From Diadophis punctatus similis (taxonomy: Eukaryota; Chordata; Lepidosauria; Squamata; Dipsadidae), in NCBI GenBank assembly GCA_023053685.1, contig JALIGW010000328.1:1-64000 (forward strand): a stretch of 64,000 bases of DNA, in the 5' to 3' direction. Below the pieces are notes generated by a model. It saw only the letters and a program-made list of their open reading frames with translations. It searched no databases and was not told where the DNA came from. Below are positions 23,519 to 36,286 of this stretch, piece by piece (the first letter of the stretch is position 1; the number at the start of each line of letters is the position of its first letter). The position numbers and the translations under genes are program-made.

Positions 23519-23684
23519 TTCCAGCACGTGGGGAACAGGAATATGTCTTTCTTTTTCACTTCTGAGGTGTTTGTCAAAAGTGATGTTTTTGGGCTGAATT
23601 GAATCCTAAGGCGAATTCCGTGTTAGACATTGGGATTTCTCTTTCGGGAAAGCTCGGAATCAAAAATCAAACGAGAATTCGGCT
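23519..23684. repeat. First m4/m5 hybrid monomer
   Basis: The front half is m4 (TTCCAGCACGTGG, ATATGTCTTTC, GGGCTGAATTGAATCC) and the back half is m5 (GAATTCCGTG, ATTGGGATTTCTCTTTCGGG, AAACGAG). The switch lies in the shared CTAAGGCGA. The same hybrid recurs at 26007, 28661, 37117, 38941, 41595, 43917, 46571, 47399, 49389, 50881, 51875, 53865, 54693, 58343 and 59337, always just before a 164-bp monomer. Confidence 0.88.
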
Positions 23685-24014
23685 TTCCAGCCTGTGGGGA
23701 ACAGGAATATGTGTTTCATTTTCATTTCTGAGGTGTTTGTCAAAAGTGATGTTTTTGGACAATTGAATCCTAAGGCGAATGCTGTGTTAGACTTTGGGCT
23801 AGCTCTTCAGGGTAGGCTCGGAATCGAAAATCAAGCAAGAATTTGGCTTTCCAGCACGTGGGGAACAGGAATATGTGTTTCTTTTTCATTTCTGAGGTGT
23901 TTGTCAAAAGTGATGTTTTTGGGCTGAATTGAGAAATAAGGCGAATGCTGTGTTAGACTTTGGGCTAGCTCTTCAGGGTAGGCTCGGAATCGAAAATCAA
24001 GCGAGAATTTGGCT

Positions 24015-24180
24015 TTCCAGCCCATGGGGAACAGGAATATGTGTTTCATTTTCATTTCTGAGGTGTTTGTCAAAAGTCATGTTTTTTGGCTGAATTGAGA
24101 ACTAAGGCGAATTCCGTGTTAGACATTGGGCTTTCTCTTCAGGGAAAGCTCGGAATCAAAAATCAAGCGAGAATTCGGCT
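24015..24180. repeat. Chimeric monomer GTCATG/GAGAAC
   Basis: It begins TTCCAGCCCATGG with GTCATG and a six-T tract like the GGCTGTATTGAGTCC family. It then reads GGCTGAATTGAGAACTAAG and continues as an m8-type back half. The six-T front followed by GAGAAC is not seen in other monomers. The breakpoint falls near offset 70-78, where the two families differ. It lies just before the 16-monomer repeat. Confidence 0.78.
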
Positions 24181-26834
24181 TTCCAGCCTGTGGGGAACAG
24201 GAATATGTGTTTCATTTTCATTTCTGAGGTGTTTGTCAAAAGTCATGTTTTTTGGCTGTATTGAGTCCTAAGGCGAATGCTGTGTTAGACTTTGGGCTAG
24301 CTCTTCAGGGTAGGCTCGGAATCGAAAATCAAGCGAGAATTCAGCTTTCCAGCCTGTGGGGAACAGGAATATGTGTTTCATTTTCATTTCTGAGGTGTTT
24401 GTCAAAAGTCATGTTTTTTGGCTGTATTGAGTCCTAAGGCGAATGCTGTGTTAGAATTTGGGCTAGCTCTTCAGGGAAAGGTCGGAATCAAAAATCAAGC
24501 GAGAATTCGGCTTTCCAGCCTGTGGGGAACAGGAATATGTGTTTCTTTTTCATTTCTGAGGTGTTTGTCAAAAGTGATGTTTTTGGGCTGAATTGAGAAC
24601 TAAGGCGAATTCCGTGTTAGACATTGGGCTTTCTCTTCAGGGAAAGCTCGGAATCAAAAATCAAGCGAGAATTCGGCTTTCCAGCCTGTGGGGAACAGGA
24701 ATATGTGTTTCATTTTCATTTCTGAGGTGTTTGTCAAAAGTCATGTTTTTTGGCTGTATTGAGTCCTAAGGCGAATGCTGTGTTAGACTTTGGGCTAGCT
24801 CTTCAGGGTAGGCTCGGAATCAAAATTCAAGCGAGAATTTGGCTTTCCAGCATGTGGGGAACAGGAATATGTGTTTCTTTTTCATTTCTGAGGTGTTTGT
24901 CAAAAGTCATGTTTTTGGACTGAATTGAATCCTAAGGCGAATGCTGTGTTAGACTTTCGGCTAGCTCTTCATGGTAGGCTCGGAATCGAAAATCAAGCGA
25001 GAATTTGGCTTTCCAGCCCGTGGGGAACAGGAATATGTGTTTCATTTTCATTTCTGAGGTGTTTGTCAAAAGTCATGTTTTTTGGCTGTATTGAGTCCTA
25101 AGGCGAATGCTGTGTTAGACTTTGGGCTAGCTCTTCAGGGTAGGCTCGGAATCAAAATTCAAGCGAGAATTCGGCTTTCCAGCCCGTGGGGAACAGGAAT
25201 ATGTGTTTCTTTTTCATTTCTGAGGTGTTTGTCAAAAGTGATGTTTTTGGGCTGAATTGAATCCTAAGGCGAATGCTGTGTTAGACTTTGGGCTAGCTCT
25301 TCAGGGTAGGCTCGGAATTGAAAATCAAGCGAGAATTTGGCTTTCCAGCACGTGGGGAACAGGAATATGTGTTTCTTTTTCATTTCTGACGTGTTTGTCA
25401 AAAGTGATGTTTTTGGGCTGAATTGAATCCTAAGACGAATGCTGTGTTAGACCTTGGGCTAGCTCTTCAGGGTAGGCTCGGAATCAAAATTCAAGCGAGA
25501 ATTCGGCTTTCCAGCCCGTGGGGAACAGGAATATGTGTTTCATTTTCATTTCTGAGGTGTTTGTCAAAAGTGATGTTTTTGGACTGAATTGAATCCTAAG
25601 GCGAATGCTGTTTTAGACTTTGGGCTAGCTCTTCAGGGTAGGCTCGGAATCGAAAATAAAGCGAGAATTCAGCTTTCCAGCCTGTGGGGAACAGGAATAT
25701 GTGTTTCATTTTCATTTCTGAGGTGTTTGTCAAAAGTGATGTTTTTGGGCTGAATTGAGAAGTAAGGCGAATGCTGTGTTAGACCTTGGGCTAGCTGTTC
25801 AGGGTAGGCTCGGAATCAAAATTCAAGCGAGAATTCGGCTTTCCAGCCTGTGGGGAACAGGAATATGTGTTTCTTTTTCATTTCTGAGGTGTTTGTCAAA
25901 AGTGATATTTTTGGGCTGAATTGAATCCTAAGGCGAATGCTGTGTTAGACTTTCGGCTAGCTCTTCAGGGTAGGCTCGGAATCGAAAATCAAGCGAGAAT
26001 TTGGCTTTCCAGCATGTGGGGAACAGGAATATGTCTTTCTTTTTCATTTCTGAGGTGTTTGTCAAAAGTGATGTTTTTGGGCTGAATTGAATCCTAAGGC
26101 GAATTCCGTGTTAGACATTGGGATTTCTCTTTCGGGAAAGCTCGGAATCAAAAATCAAACGAGAATTCGGCTTTCCAGCCTGTGGGGAACAGGAATATGT
26201 TTTTCATTTTCATTTCTGAGGTGTTTGTCAAAAGTGATGTTTTTGGACAATTGAATCCTAAGGCGAATGCTGTGTTAGACTTTTTGCTAGCTCTTCAGGG
26301 TAGGCTCGGAATCGAAAATCAAGCAAGAATTTGGCTTTCCAGCATGTGGGGAACAGGAATATGTGTTTCTTTTTCATTTCTGAGGTGTTTGTCAAAAGTG
26401 ATGTTTTTGGACTGAATTGAATCCTAAGGTGAATGCTGTGTTAGACTTTCGGCTAGCTCTTCAGGGTAGGCTCGGAATCGAAAATCAAGCGAGAATTTGG
26501 CTTTCCAGCCCATGGGGAACAGGAATATGTGTTTCATTTTCATTTCTGAGGTGTTTGTCAAAAGTCATGTTTTTTGGCTGTATTGAGTCCTAAGGCGAAT
26601 GCTGTGTTAGACTTTGGGCTAGCTCTTCAGGGTAGGCTCGGAATCAAAATTCAAGCGAGAATTCGGCTTTCCAGCACGTGGGGAACAGGAATATGTGTTT
26701 CTTTTTCATTTCTGAGGTGTTTGTCAAAAGTGATGTTTTTGGGCTGAATTGAGAACTAAGGCGAATTCCATGTTAGACATTGGGCTTTCTCTTCAGGGAA
26801 AGCTCGGAATCAAAAATCAAGCGAGAATTCGGCT
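24181..26834. repeat. 16-monomer higher-order repeat, copy 1 (2654 bp)
   Basis: Shared private markers with copy 2 at exactly 2654 bp fix the unit: GGAATTGAAAATC (25316 and 27970), TCTGACGTG (25388 and 28042), CTAGCTGTTC (25797 and 28451) and CTTTTTGCTAGC (26282 and 28936). One 164-bp monomer (26173) gives 16 x 166 minus 2. By eye about ten substitutions separate the copies, which implies recent duplication. Confidence 0.92.
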
Positions 26835-29488
26835 TTCCAGCCTGTGGGGAACAGGAATATGTGTTTCATTTTCATTTCTGAGGTGTTTGTCAAAAGTCAT
26901 GTTTTTTGGCTGTATTGAGTCCTAAGGCGAATGCTGTGTTAGACTTTGGGCTAGCTCTTCAGGGTAGGCTCGGAATCGAAAATCAAGCGAGAATTCGGCT
27001 TTCCAGCCTGTGGGGAACAGGAATATGTGTTTCATTTTCATTTCTGAGGTGTTTGTCAAAAGTCATGTTTTTTGGCTGTATTGAGTCCTAAGGCGAATGC
27101 TGTGTTAGACTTTGGGCTAGCTCTTCAGGGAAAGGTCGGAATCAAAAATCAAGCGAGAATTCGGCTTTCCAGCCTGTGGGGAACAGGAATATGTGTTTCT
27201 TTTTCATTTCTGAGGTGTTTGTCAAAAGTGATGTTTTTGGGCTGAATTGAGAACTAAGGCGAATTCCGTGTTAGACATTGGGCTTTCTCTTCAGGGAAAG
27301 CTCGGAATCAAAAATCAAGCGAGAATTCGGCTTTCCAGCCTGTGGGGAACAGGAATATGTGTTTCATTTTCATTTCTGAGGTGTTTGTCAAAAGTCATGT
27401 TTTTTGGCTGTATTGAGTCCTAAGGCGAATGCTGTGTTAGACTTTGGGCTAGCTCTTCAGGGTAGGCTCGGAATCAAAATTCAAGCGAGAATTTGGCTTT
27501 CCAGCATGTGGGGAACAGGAATATGTGTTTCTTTTTCATTTCTGAGGTGTTTGTGAAAAGTCATGTTTTTGGACTGAATTGAATCCTAAGGCGAATGCTG
27601 TGTTAGACTTTCGGCTAGCTCTTCATGGTAGGCTCGGAATCGAAAATCAAGCGAGAATTTGGCTTTCCAGCCCATGGGGAACAGGAATATGTGTTTCATT
27701 TTCATTTCTGAGGTGTTTGTCAAAAGTCATGTTTTTTGGCTGTATTGAGTCCTAAGGCGAATGCTGTGTTAGACTTTGGGCTAGCTCTTCAGGGTAGGCT
27801 CGGAATCAAAATTCAAGCGAGAATTCGGCTTTCCAGCCCGTGGGGAACAGGAATATGTGTTTCTTTTTCATTTCTGAGGTGTTTGTCAAAAGTGATGTTT
27901 TTGGGCTGAATTGAATCCTAAGGCGAATGCTGTGTTAGACTTTGGGCTAGCTCTTCAGGGTAGGCTCGGAATTGAAAATCAAGCGAGAATTTGGCTTTCC
28001 AGCACGTGGGGAACAGGAATATGTGTTTCTTTTTCATTTCTGACGTGTTTGTCAAAAGTGATGTTTTTGGGCTGAATTGAATCCTAAGACGAATGCTGTG
28101 TTAGACCTTGGGCTAGCTCTTCAGGGTAGGCTCGGAATCAAAATTCAAGCGAGAATTCGGCTTTCCAGCCCGTGGGGAACAGGAATATGTGTTTCATTTT
28201 CATTTCTGAGGTGTTTGTCAAAAGTGATGTTTTTGGACTGAATTGAATCCTAAGGCGAATGCTGTGTTAGACTTTGGGCTAGCTCTTCAGGGTAGGCTCG
28301 GAATCGAAAATAAAGCGAGAATTCAGCTTTCCAGCCTGTGGGGAACAGGAATATGTGTTTCATTTTCATTTCTGAGGTGTTTGTCAAAAGTGATGTTTTT
28401 GGGCTGAATTGAGAAGTAAGGCGAATGCTGTGTTAGACCTTGGGCTAGCTGTTCAGGGTAGGCTCGGAATCAAAATTCAAGCGAGAATTCGGCTTTCCAG
28501 CCTGTGGGGAACAGGAATATGTGTTTCTTTTTCATTTCTGAGGTGTTTGTCAAAAGTGATATTTTTGGGCTGAATTGAATCCTAAGGCGAATGCTGTGTT
28601 AGACTTTCGGCTAGCTCTTCAGGGTAGGCTCGGAATCGAAAATCAAGCGAGAATTTGGCTTTCCAGCATGTGGGGAACAGGAATATGTCTTTCTTTTTCA
28701 TTTCTGAGGTGTTTGTCAAAAGTGATGTTTTTGGGCTGAATTGAATCCTAAGGCGAATTCCGTGTTAGACATTGGGATTTCTCTTTCGGGAAAGCTCGGA
28801 ATCAAAAATCAAACGAGAATTCGGCTTTCCAGCCTGTGGGGAACAGGAATATGTGTTTCATTTTCATTTCTGAGGTGTTTGTCAAAAGTGATGTTTTTGG
28901 ACAATTGAATCCTAAGGCGAATGCTGTGTTAGACTTTTTGCTAGCTCTTCAGGGTAGGCTCGGAATCGAAAATCAAGCAAGAATTTGGCTTTCCAGCACG
29001 TGGGGAACAGGAATATGTGTTTCTTTTTCATTTCTGAGGTGTTTGTCAAAAGTGATGTTTTTGGACTGAATTGAATCCTAAGGTGAATGCTGTGTTAGAC
29101 TTTCGGCTAGCTCTTCAGGGTAGGCTCGGAATCGAAAATCAAGCGAGAATTTGGCTTTCCAGCCCATGGGGAACAGGAATATGTGTTTCATTTTCATTTC
29201 TGAGGTGTTTGTCAAAAGTCATGTTTTTTGGCTGTATTGAGTCCTAAGGCGAATGCTGTGTTAGACTTTGGGCTAGCTCTTCAGGGTAGGCTCGGAATCA
29301 AAATTCAAGCGAGAATTCGGCTTTCCAGCACGTGGGGAACAGGAATATGTGTTTCTTTTTCATTTCTGAGGTGTTTGTCAAAAGTGATGTTTTTGGGCTG
29401 AATTGAGAACTAAGGCGAATTCCGTGTTAGACATTGGGCTTTCTCTTCAGGGAAAGCTCGGAATCAAAAATCAAGCGAGAATTCGGCT
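26835..29488. repeat. 16-monomer higher-order repeat, copy 2 (2654 bp)
   Basis: It has the same monomer order and private markers as 24181-26834. Copy-specific changes include TTTGTGAAAAG near 27554 and CCCATGG at 27665 (CCCGTGG in copy 1). A third, partial copy continues from 29489 to roughly 30.65 kb with substitutions and one swapped monomer front (30153). Confidence 0.92.
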
Positions 29489-30980
29489 TTCCAGCCTGTG
29501 GGGAACAGGAATATGTGTTTCATTTTCATTTCTGAGGTGTTTGTCAAAAGTCATGTTTTTTGGCTGTATTGAGTCCTAAGGCGAATGCTGTGTTAGACTT
29601 TGGGCTAGCTCTTCAGGGTAGGCTCGGAATCGAAAATCAAGCGAGAATTCGGCTTTCCAGCCTGTGGGGAACAGGAATATGTGTTTCATTTTCATTTCTG
29701 AGGTGTTTGTCAAAAGTCATGTTTTTTGGCTGTATTGAGTCCTAAGGCGAATGCTGTTTTAGACTTTGGGCTAGCTCTTCAGGGAAAGGTCGGAATCAAA
29801 AATCAAGCGAGAATTCGGCTTTCCAGCCTGTGGGGAACAGGAATATGTGTTTCTTTTTCATTTCTGAGGTGTTTGTCAAAAGTGATGTTTTTGGGCTGAA
29901 TTGAGAACTAAGGCGAATTCCGTGTTAGACATTGGGCTTTCTCTTCAGGGAAAGCTCGGAATCAAAAATCAAGCGAGAATTCGGCTTTCCAGCCTGTGGG
30001 GAACAGGAATATGTGTTTCATTTTCATTTCTGAGGTGTTTGTCAAAAGTCATGTTTTTTGGCTGTATTGAGTCCTAAGGCGAATGCTGTGTTAGACTTTG
30101 GGCTAGCTCTTCAGGGTAGGCTCGGAATCAAAATTCAAGCGAGAATTTGGCTTTCCAGCATGTGGGGAACAGGAATATGTGTTTCTTTTTCATTTCTGAG
30201 GTGTTTGTCAAAAGTCATGTTTTTTGGCTGTATTGAGTCCTAAGGCGAATGCTGTGTTAGACTTTCGGCTAGCTCTTCATGGTAGGCTCGGAATCGAAAA
30301 TCAAGCGAGAATTTGGCTTTCCAGCCTGTGGGGAACAGGAATATGTGTTTCATTTTCATTTCTGAGGTGTTTGTCAAAAGTCATGTTTTTTGGCTGTATT
30401 GAGTCCTAAGGCGAATGCTGTGTTAGACTTTGGGCTAGCTCTTCAGGGTAGGCTCGGAATCAAAATTCAAGCGAGAATTCGGCTTTCCAGCCCGTGGGGA
30501 ACAGGAATATGTGTTTCTTTTTCATTTCTGAGGTGTTTGTCAAAAGTGATGTTTTTGGGCTGAATTGAATCCTAAGGCGAATGCTGTGTTAGACTTTGGG
30601 CTAGCTCTTCAGGGTAGGCTCGGAATCGAAAATCAAGCGAGAATTTGGCTTTCCAGCCCGTGGGGAACAGGAATATGTGTTTCATTTTCATTTCTGAGGT
30701 GTTTGTCAAAAGTCATGTTTTTTGGCTGTATTGAGTCCTAAGGCGAATGCTGTGTTAGACTTTGGGCTAGCTCTTCAGGGTAGGCTCGGAATCGAAAATC
30801 AAGCGAGAATTCGGCTTTCTAGCATGTGGGGAACAGGAATATGTGTTTCTTTTTCATTTCTGAGGTGTTTGTCAAAAGTGATGTTTTTGGACAATTGAAT
30901 CCTAAGGCGAATGCTGTGTTAGACTTTGGGCTAGCTCTTCAGGGTAGGCTCGGAATCGAAAATCAAGCGAGAATTCGGCT
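29489..30980. repeat. 9-monomer tandem duplication, copy 1 (1492 bp)
   Basis: The marker GAATGCTGTTTTAGAC near 29757 recurs 1492 bp later near 31249. The unit includes a 164-bp monomer with the TTCTAGCATG start (30817). Its first part also serves as the partial third copy of the 16-monomer repeat, so two amplification layers overlap. Confidence 0.9.
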
Positions 30981-32472
30981 TTCCAGCCTGTGGGGAACAG
31001 GAATATGTGTTTCTTTTTCATTTCTGAGGTGTTTGTCAAAAGTCATGTTTTTTGGCTGTATTGAGTCCTAAGGCGAATGCTGTGTTAGACTTTGGGCTAG
31101 CTCTTCAGGGTAGGCTCGGAATCGAAAATCAAGCGAGAATTCGGCTTTCCAGCCTGTGGGGAACAGGAATATGTGTTTCATTTTCATTTCTGAGGTGTTT
31201 GTCAAAAGTCATGTTTTTTGGCTGTATTGAGTCCTAAGGCGAATGCTGTTTTAGACTTTGGGCTAGCTCTTCAGGGAAAGGTCGGAATCAAAAATCAAGC
31301 GAGAATTCGGCTTTCCAGCCTGTGGGGAACAGGAATATGTGTTTCTTTTTCATTTCTGAGGTGTTTGTCAAAAGTGATGTTTTTGGGCTGAATTGAGAAC
31401 TAAGGCGAATTCCGTGTTAGACATTGGGCTTTCTCTTCAGGGAAAGCTCGGAATCAAAAATCAAGCGAGAATTCGGCTTTCCAGCCTGTGGGGAACAGGA
31501 ATATGTGTTTCATTTTCATTTCTGAGGTGTTTGTCAAAAGTCATGTTTTTTGGCTGTATTGAGTCCTAAGGCGAATGCTGTGTTAGACTTTGGGCTAGCT
31601 CTTCAGGGTAGGCTCGGAATCAAAATTCAAGCGAGAATTTGGCTTTCCAGCATGTGGGGAACAGGAATATGTGTTTCTTTTTCATTTCTGAGGTGTTTGT
31701 CAAAAGTCATGTTTTTTGGCTGTATTGAGTCCTAAGGCGAATGCTGTGTTAGACTTTCGGCTAGCTCTTCATGGTAGGCTCGGAATCGAAAATCAAGCGA
31801 GAATTTGGCTTTCCAGCCTGTGGGGAACAGGAATATGTGTTTCATTTTCATTTCTGAGGTGTTTGTCAAAAGTCATGTTTTTTGGCTGTATTGAGTCCTA
31901 AGGCGAATGCTGTGTTAGACTTTGGGCTAGCTCTTCAGGGTAGGCTCGGAATCAAAATTCAAGCGAGAATTCGGCTTTCCAGCCCGTGGGGAACAGGAAT
32001 ATGTGTTTCTTTTTCATTTCTGAGGTGTTTGTCAAAAGTGATGTTTTTGGGCTGAATTGAATCCTAAGGCGAATGCTGTGTTAGACTTTGGGCTAGCTCT
32101 TCAGGGTAGGCTCGGAATCGAAAATCAAGCGAGAATTTGGCTTTCCAGCCCGTGGGGAACAGGAATATGTGTTTCATTTTCATTTCTGAGGTGTTTGTCA
32201 AAAGTCATGTTTTTTGGCTGTATTGAGTCCTAAGGCGAATGCTGTGTTAGACTTTGGGCTAGCTCTTCAGGGTAGGCTCGGAATCGAAAATCAAGCGAGA
32301 ATTCGGCTTTCTAGCATGTGGGGAACAGGAATATGTGTTTCTTTTTCATTTCTGAGGTGTTTGTCAAAAGTGATGTTTTTGGACAATTGAATCCTAAGGC
32401 GAATGCTGTGTTAGACTTTGGGCTAGCTCTTCAGGGTAGGCTCGGAATCGAAAATCAAGCGAGAATTTGGCT
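30981..32472. repeat. 9-monomer tandem duplication, copy 2 (1492 bp)
   Basis: It repeats 29489-30980 almost identically. The main difference is at the junction monomer (30981), which has CTTTTTC where 29489 has CATTTTC. The 164-bp monomer is at 32309. Confidence 0.9.
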
Positions 32473-32970
32473 TTCCAGCACGTGGGGAACAGGAATATGT
32501 GTTTCTTTTTCATTTCTGAGGTGTTTGTCAAAAGTGATGTTTTTGGACTGAATTGAATCCTAAGGCGAATGCTGTGTTAGACTTTGGGCTAGCTCTTCAG
32601 GGTAGGCTCGGAATCGAAAATAAAGCGAGAATTCAGCTTTCCAGCCTGTGGGGAACAGGAATATGTGTTTCATTTTCATTTCTGAGGTGTTTGTCAAAAG
32701 TGATGTTTTTGGGCTGAATTGAGAAATAAGGCGAATGCTGTGTTAGACCTTGGGCTAGCTCTTCAGGGTAGGCTCGGAATCAAAATTCAAGCGAGAATTC
32801 GGCTTTCCAGCCCGTGGGGAACAGGAATATGTGTTTCTTTTTCATTTCTGAGGTGTTTGTCAAAAGTGATATTTTTGGGCTGAATTGAATCCTAAGGCGA
32901 ATGCTGTGTTAGACTTTCGGCTAGCTCTTCAGGGTAGGCTCGGAATCGAAAATCAAGCGAGAATTTGGCT

Positions 32971-34296
32971 TTCCAGCACGTGGGGAACAGGAATATGTCT
33001 TTCTTTTTCATTTCTGAGGTGTTTGTCAAAAGTGATGTTTTTGGACAATTGAATCCTAAGGCGAATGCTGAGTTAGACTTTGGGCTAGCTCTTCAGGGTA
33101 GGCTCGGAATCGAAAATCAAGCGAGAATTTGGCTTTCCAGCACGTGGGGAACAGGAATATGTGTTTCTTTTTCATTTCTGAGGTGTTTGTCAAAAGTGAT
33201 GTTTTTGGACTGAATTGAATCCTAAGGTGAATGCTGTGTTAGACTTTCGGCTAGCTCTTCAGGGTAGGCTCGGAATCGAAAATCAAGCGAGAATTTGGCT
33301 TTCCAGCCCGTGGGGAACAGGAATATGTGTTTCATTTTCATTTCTGGGGTGTTTGTCAAAAGTCATGTTTTTTGGCTGTATTGAGTCCTAAGGCGAATGC
33401 TGTGTTAGACTTTGGGCTAGCTCTTCAGGGTAGGCTCGGAATCAAAATTCAAGCGAGAATTCGGCTTTCCAGCACGTGGGGAACAGGAATATGTGTTTCT
33501 TTTTCATTTCTGAGGTGTTTGTCAAAAGTGATGTTTTTGGGCTGAATTGAGAACTAAGGCGAATTCCGTGTTAGACATTGGGCTTTCTCTTCAGGGAAAG
33601 CTCGGAATCAAAAATCAAGCGAGAATTCGGCTTTCCAGCCTGTGGGGAACAGGAATATGTGTTTCATTTTCATTTCTGAGGTGTTTGTCAAAAGTCATGT
33701 TTTTTGGCTGTATTGAGTCCTAAGGCGAATGCTGTGTTAGACTTTGGGCTAGCTCTTCAGGGTAGGCTCGGAATCGAAAATCAAGCGAGAATTCGGCTTT
33801 CCAGCCTGTGGGGAACAGGAATATGTGTTTCATTTTCATTTCTGAGGTGTTTGTCAAAAGTCATGTTTTTTGGCTGTATTGAGTCCTAAGGCGAATGCTG
33901 TGTTAGACTTTGGGCTAGCTCTTCAGGGAAAGGTTGGAATCAAAAATCAAGCGAGAATTCGGCTTTCCAGCCTGTGGGGAACAGGAATATGTGTTTCTTT
34001 TTCATTTCTGAGGTGTTTGTCAAAAGTGATGTTTTTGGGCTGAATTGAGAACTAAGGCGAATTCCGTGTTAGACATTGGGCTTTCTCTTCAGGGAAAGCT
34101 CGGAATCAAAAATCAAGCGAGAATTCGGCTTTCCAGCCTGTGGGGAACAGGAATATGTGTTTCATTTTCATTTCTGAGGTGTTTGTCAAAAGTCATGTTT
34201 TTTGGCTGTATTGAGTCCTAAGGCGAATGCTGTGTTAGACTTTGGGCTAGCTCTTCAGGGTAGGCTCGGAATCAAAAATCAAGCGAGAATTCGGCT
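32971..34296. repeat. 8-monomer tandem duplication, copy 1 (1326 bp)
   Basis: It begins with an m4/m6 hybrid (ATATGTCTTTC front joined to GGACAATTG, with private GCTGAGTTAG at 33067-33076) and includes AAAGGTTGG near 33932-33937. The unit has the same length as the HOR at 1.3-10 kb but a different monomer composition. Private change: TCTGGGGTG near 33344. Confidence 0.87.
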
Positions 34297-35622
34297 TTCC
34301 AGCATGTGGGGAACAGGAATATGTGTTTCTTTTTCATTTCTGAGGTGTTTGTCAAAAGTGATGTTTTTGGACAATTGAATCCTAAGGCGAATGCTGTGTT
34401 AGACTTTGGGCTAGCTCTTCAGGGTAGGCTCGGAATCGAAAATCAAGCGAGAATTTGGCTTTCCAGCACGTGGGGAACAGGAATATGTGTTTCTTTTTCA
34501 TTTCTGAGGTGTTTGTCAAAAGTGATGTTTTTGGACTGAATTGAATCCTAAGGTGAATGCTGTGTTAGACTTTCGGCTAGCTCTTCAGGGTAGGCTCGGA
34601 ATCGAAAATCAAGCGAGAATTTGGCTTTCCAGCCCGTGGGGAACAGGAATATGTGTTTCATTTTCATTTCTGAGGTGTTTGTCAAAAGTCATGTTTTTTG
34701 GCTGTATTGAGTCCTAAGGCGAATGCTGTGTTAGACTTTGGGCTAGCTCTTCAGGGTAGGCTCGGAATCAAAATTCAAGCGAGAATTCGGCTTTCCAGCA
34801 CGTGGGGAACAGGAATATGTGTTTCTTTTTCATTTCTGAGGTGTTTGTCAAAAGTGATGTTTTTGGGCTGAATTGAGAACTAAGGCGAATTCCGTGTTAG
34901 ACATTGGGCTTTCTCTTCAGGGAAAGCTCGGAATCAAAAATCAAGCGAGAATTCGGCTTTCCAGCCTGTGGGGAACAGGAATATGTGTTTCATTTTCATT
35001 TCTGAGGTGTTTGTCAAAAGTCATGTTTTTTGGCTGTATTGAGTCCTAAGGCGAATGCTGTGTTAGACTTTGGGCTAGCTCTTCAGGGTAGGCTCGGAAT
35101 CGAAAATCAAGCGAGAATTCGGCTTTCCAGCCTGTGGGGAACAGGAATATGTGTTTCATTTTCATTTCTGAGGTGTTTGTCAAAAGTCATGTTTTTTGGC
35201 TGTATTGAGTCCTAAGGCGAATGCTGTGTTAGACTTTGGGCTAGCTCTTCAGGGAAAGGTTGGAATCAAAAATCAAGCGAGAATTCGGCTTTCCAGCCTG
35301 TGGGGAACAGGAATATGTGTTTCTTTTTCATTTCTGAGGTGTTTGTCAAAAGTGATGTTTTTGGGCTGAATTGAGAACTAAGGCGAATTCCGTGTTAGAC
35401 ATTGGGCTTTCTCTTCAGGGAAAGCTCGGAATCAAAAATCAAGTGAGAATTCGGCTTTCCAGCCTGTGGGGAACAGGAATATGTGTTTCATTTTCATTTC
35501 TGAGGTGTTTGTCAAAAGTCATGTTTTTTGGCTGTATTGAGTCCTAAGGCGAATGCTGTGTTAGACTTTGGGCTAGCTCTTCAGGGTAGGCTCGGAATCA
35601 AAATTCAAGCGAGAATTCGGCT
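34297..35622. repeat. 8-monomer tandem duplication, copy 2 (1326 bp)
   Basis: It matches 32971-34296 at a 1326-bp offset, including AAAGGTTGG near 35258-35263. The first monomer differs, starting TTCCAGCATGTGG with ATATGTGTTTC. From 35125 it also forms the start of the large 6800-bp block. Confidence 0.86.
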
Positions 35623-36286
35623 TTCCAGCATGTGGGGAACAGGAATATGTGTTTCTTTTTCATTTCTGAGGTGTTTGTCAAAAGTGATGTTTTTGGACTG
35701 AATTGAATCCTAAGGCGAATGCTGTGTTAGACTTTCGGCTAGCTCTTCATGGTAGGCTCGGAATCGAAAATCAAGCGAGAATTTGGCTTTCCAGCCCGTG
35801 GGGAACAGGAATATGTGTTTCATTTTCATTTCTGAGGTGTTTGTCAAAAGTGATGTTTTTGGGCTGAATTGAATCCTAATTCGAATGCTGTGTTAGACTT
35901 TGGGCTAGCTCTTCAGGGTAGGCTCGGAATCAAAATTCAAGCGAGAATTCGGCTTTCCAGCACGTGGGGAACAGGAATATGTGTTTCTTTTTCATTTCTG
36001 AGGTGTTTGTCAAAAGTGATGTTTTTGGGCTGAATTGAGAACTAAGGCGAATTCCGTGTTAGACATTGGGCTTTCTCTTCAGGGAAAGCTCGGAATCAAA
36101 AATCAAGCGAGAATTCGGCTTTCCAGCCTGTGGGGAACAGGAATATGTGTTTCTTTTTCATTTCTGAGGTGTTTGTCATAAGTGATGTTTTTGGGCTGAA
36201 TTGAGAACTAAGGCGAATTCCGTGTTAGACATTGGGCTTTCTCTTCAGGGAAAGCTCGGAATCAAAAATCAAGCGAGAATTCGGCT

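Noticed and set aside
23831..24073. Minus-strand open reading frame of 80 codons
   Set aside because: It is the reverse complement of ordinary monomers, open by chance at the unusual 23849-24015 junction. There is no coding evidence.
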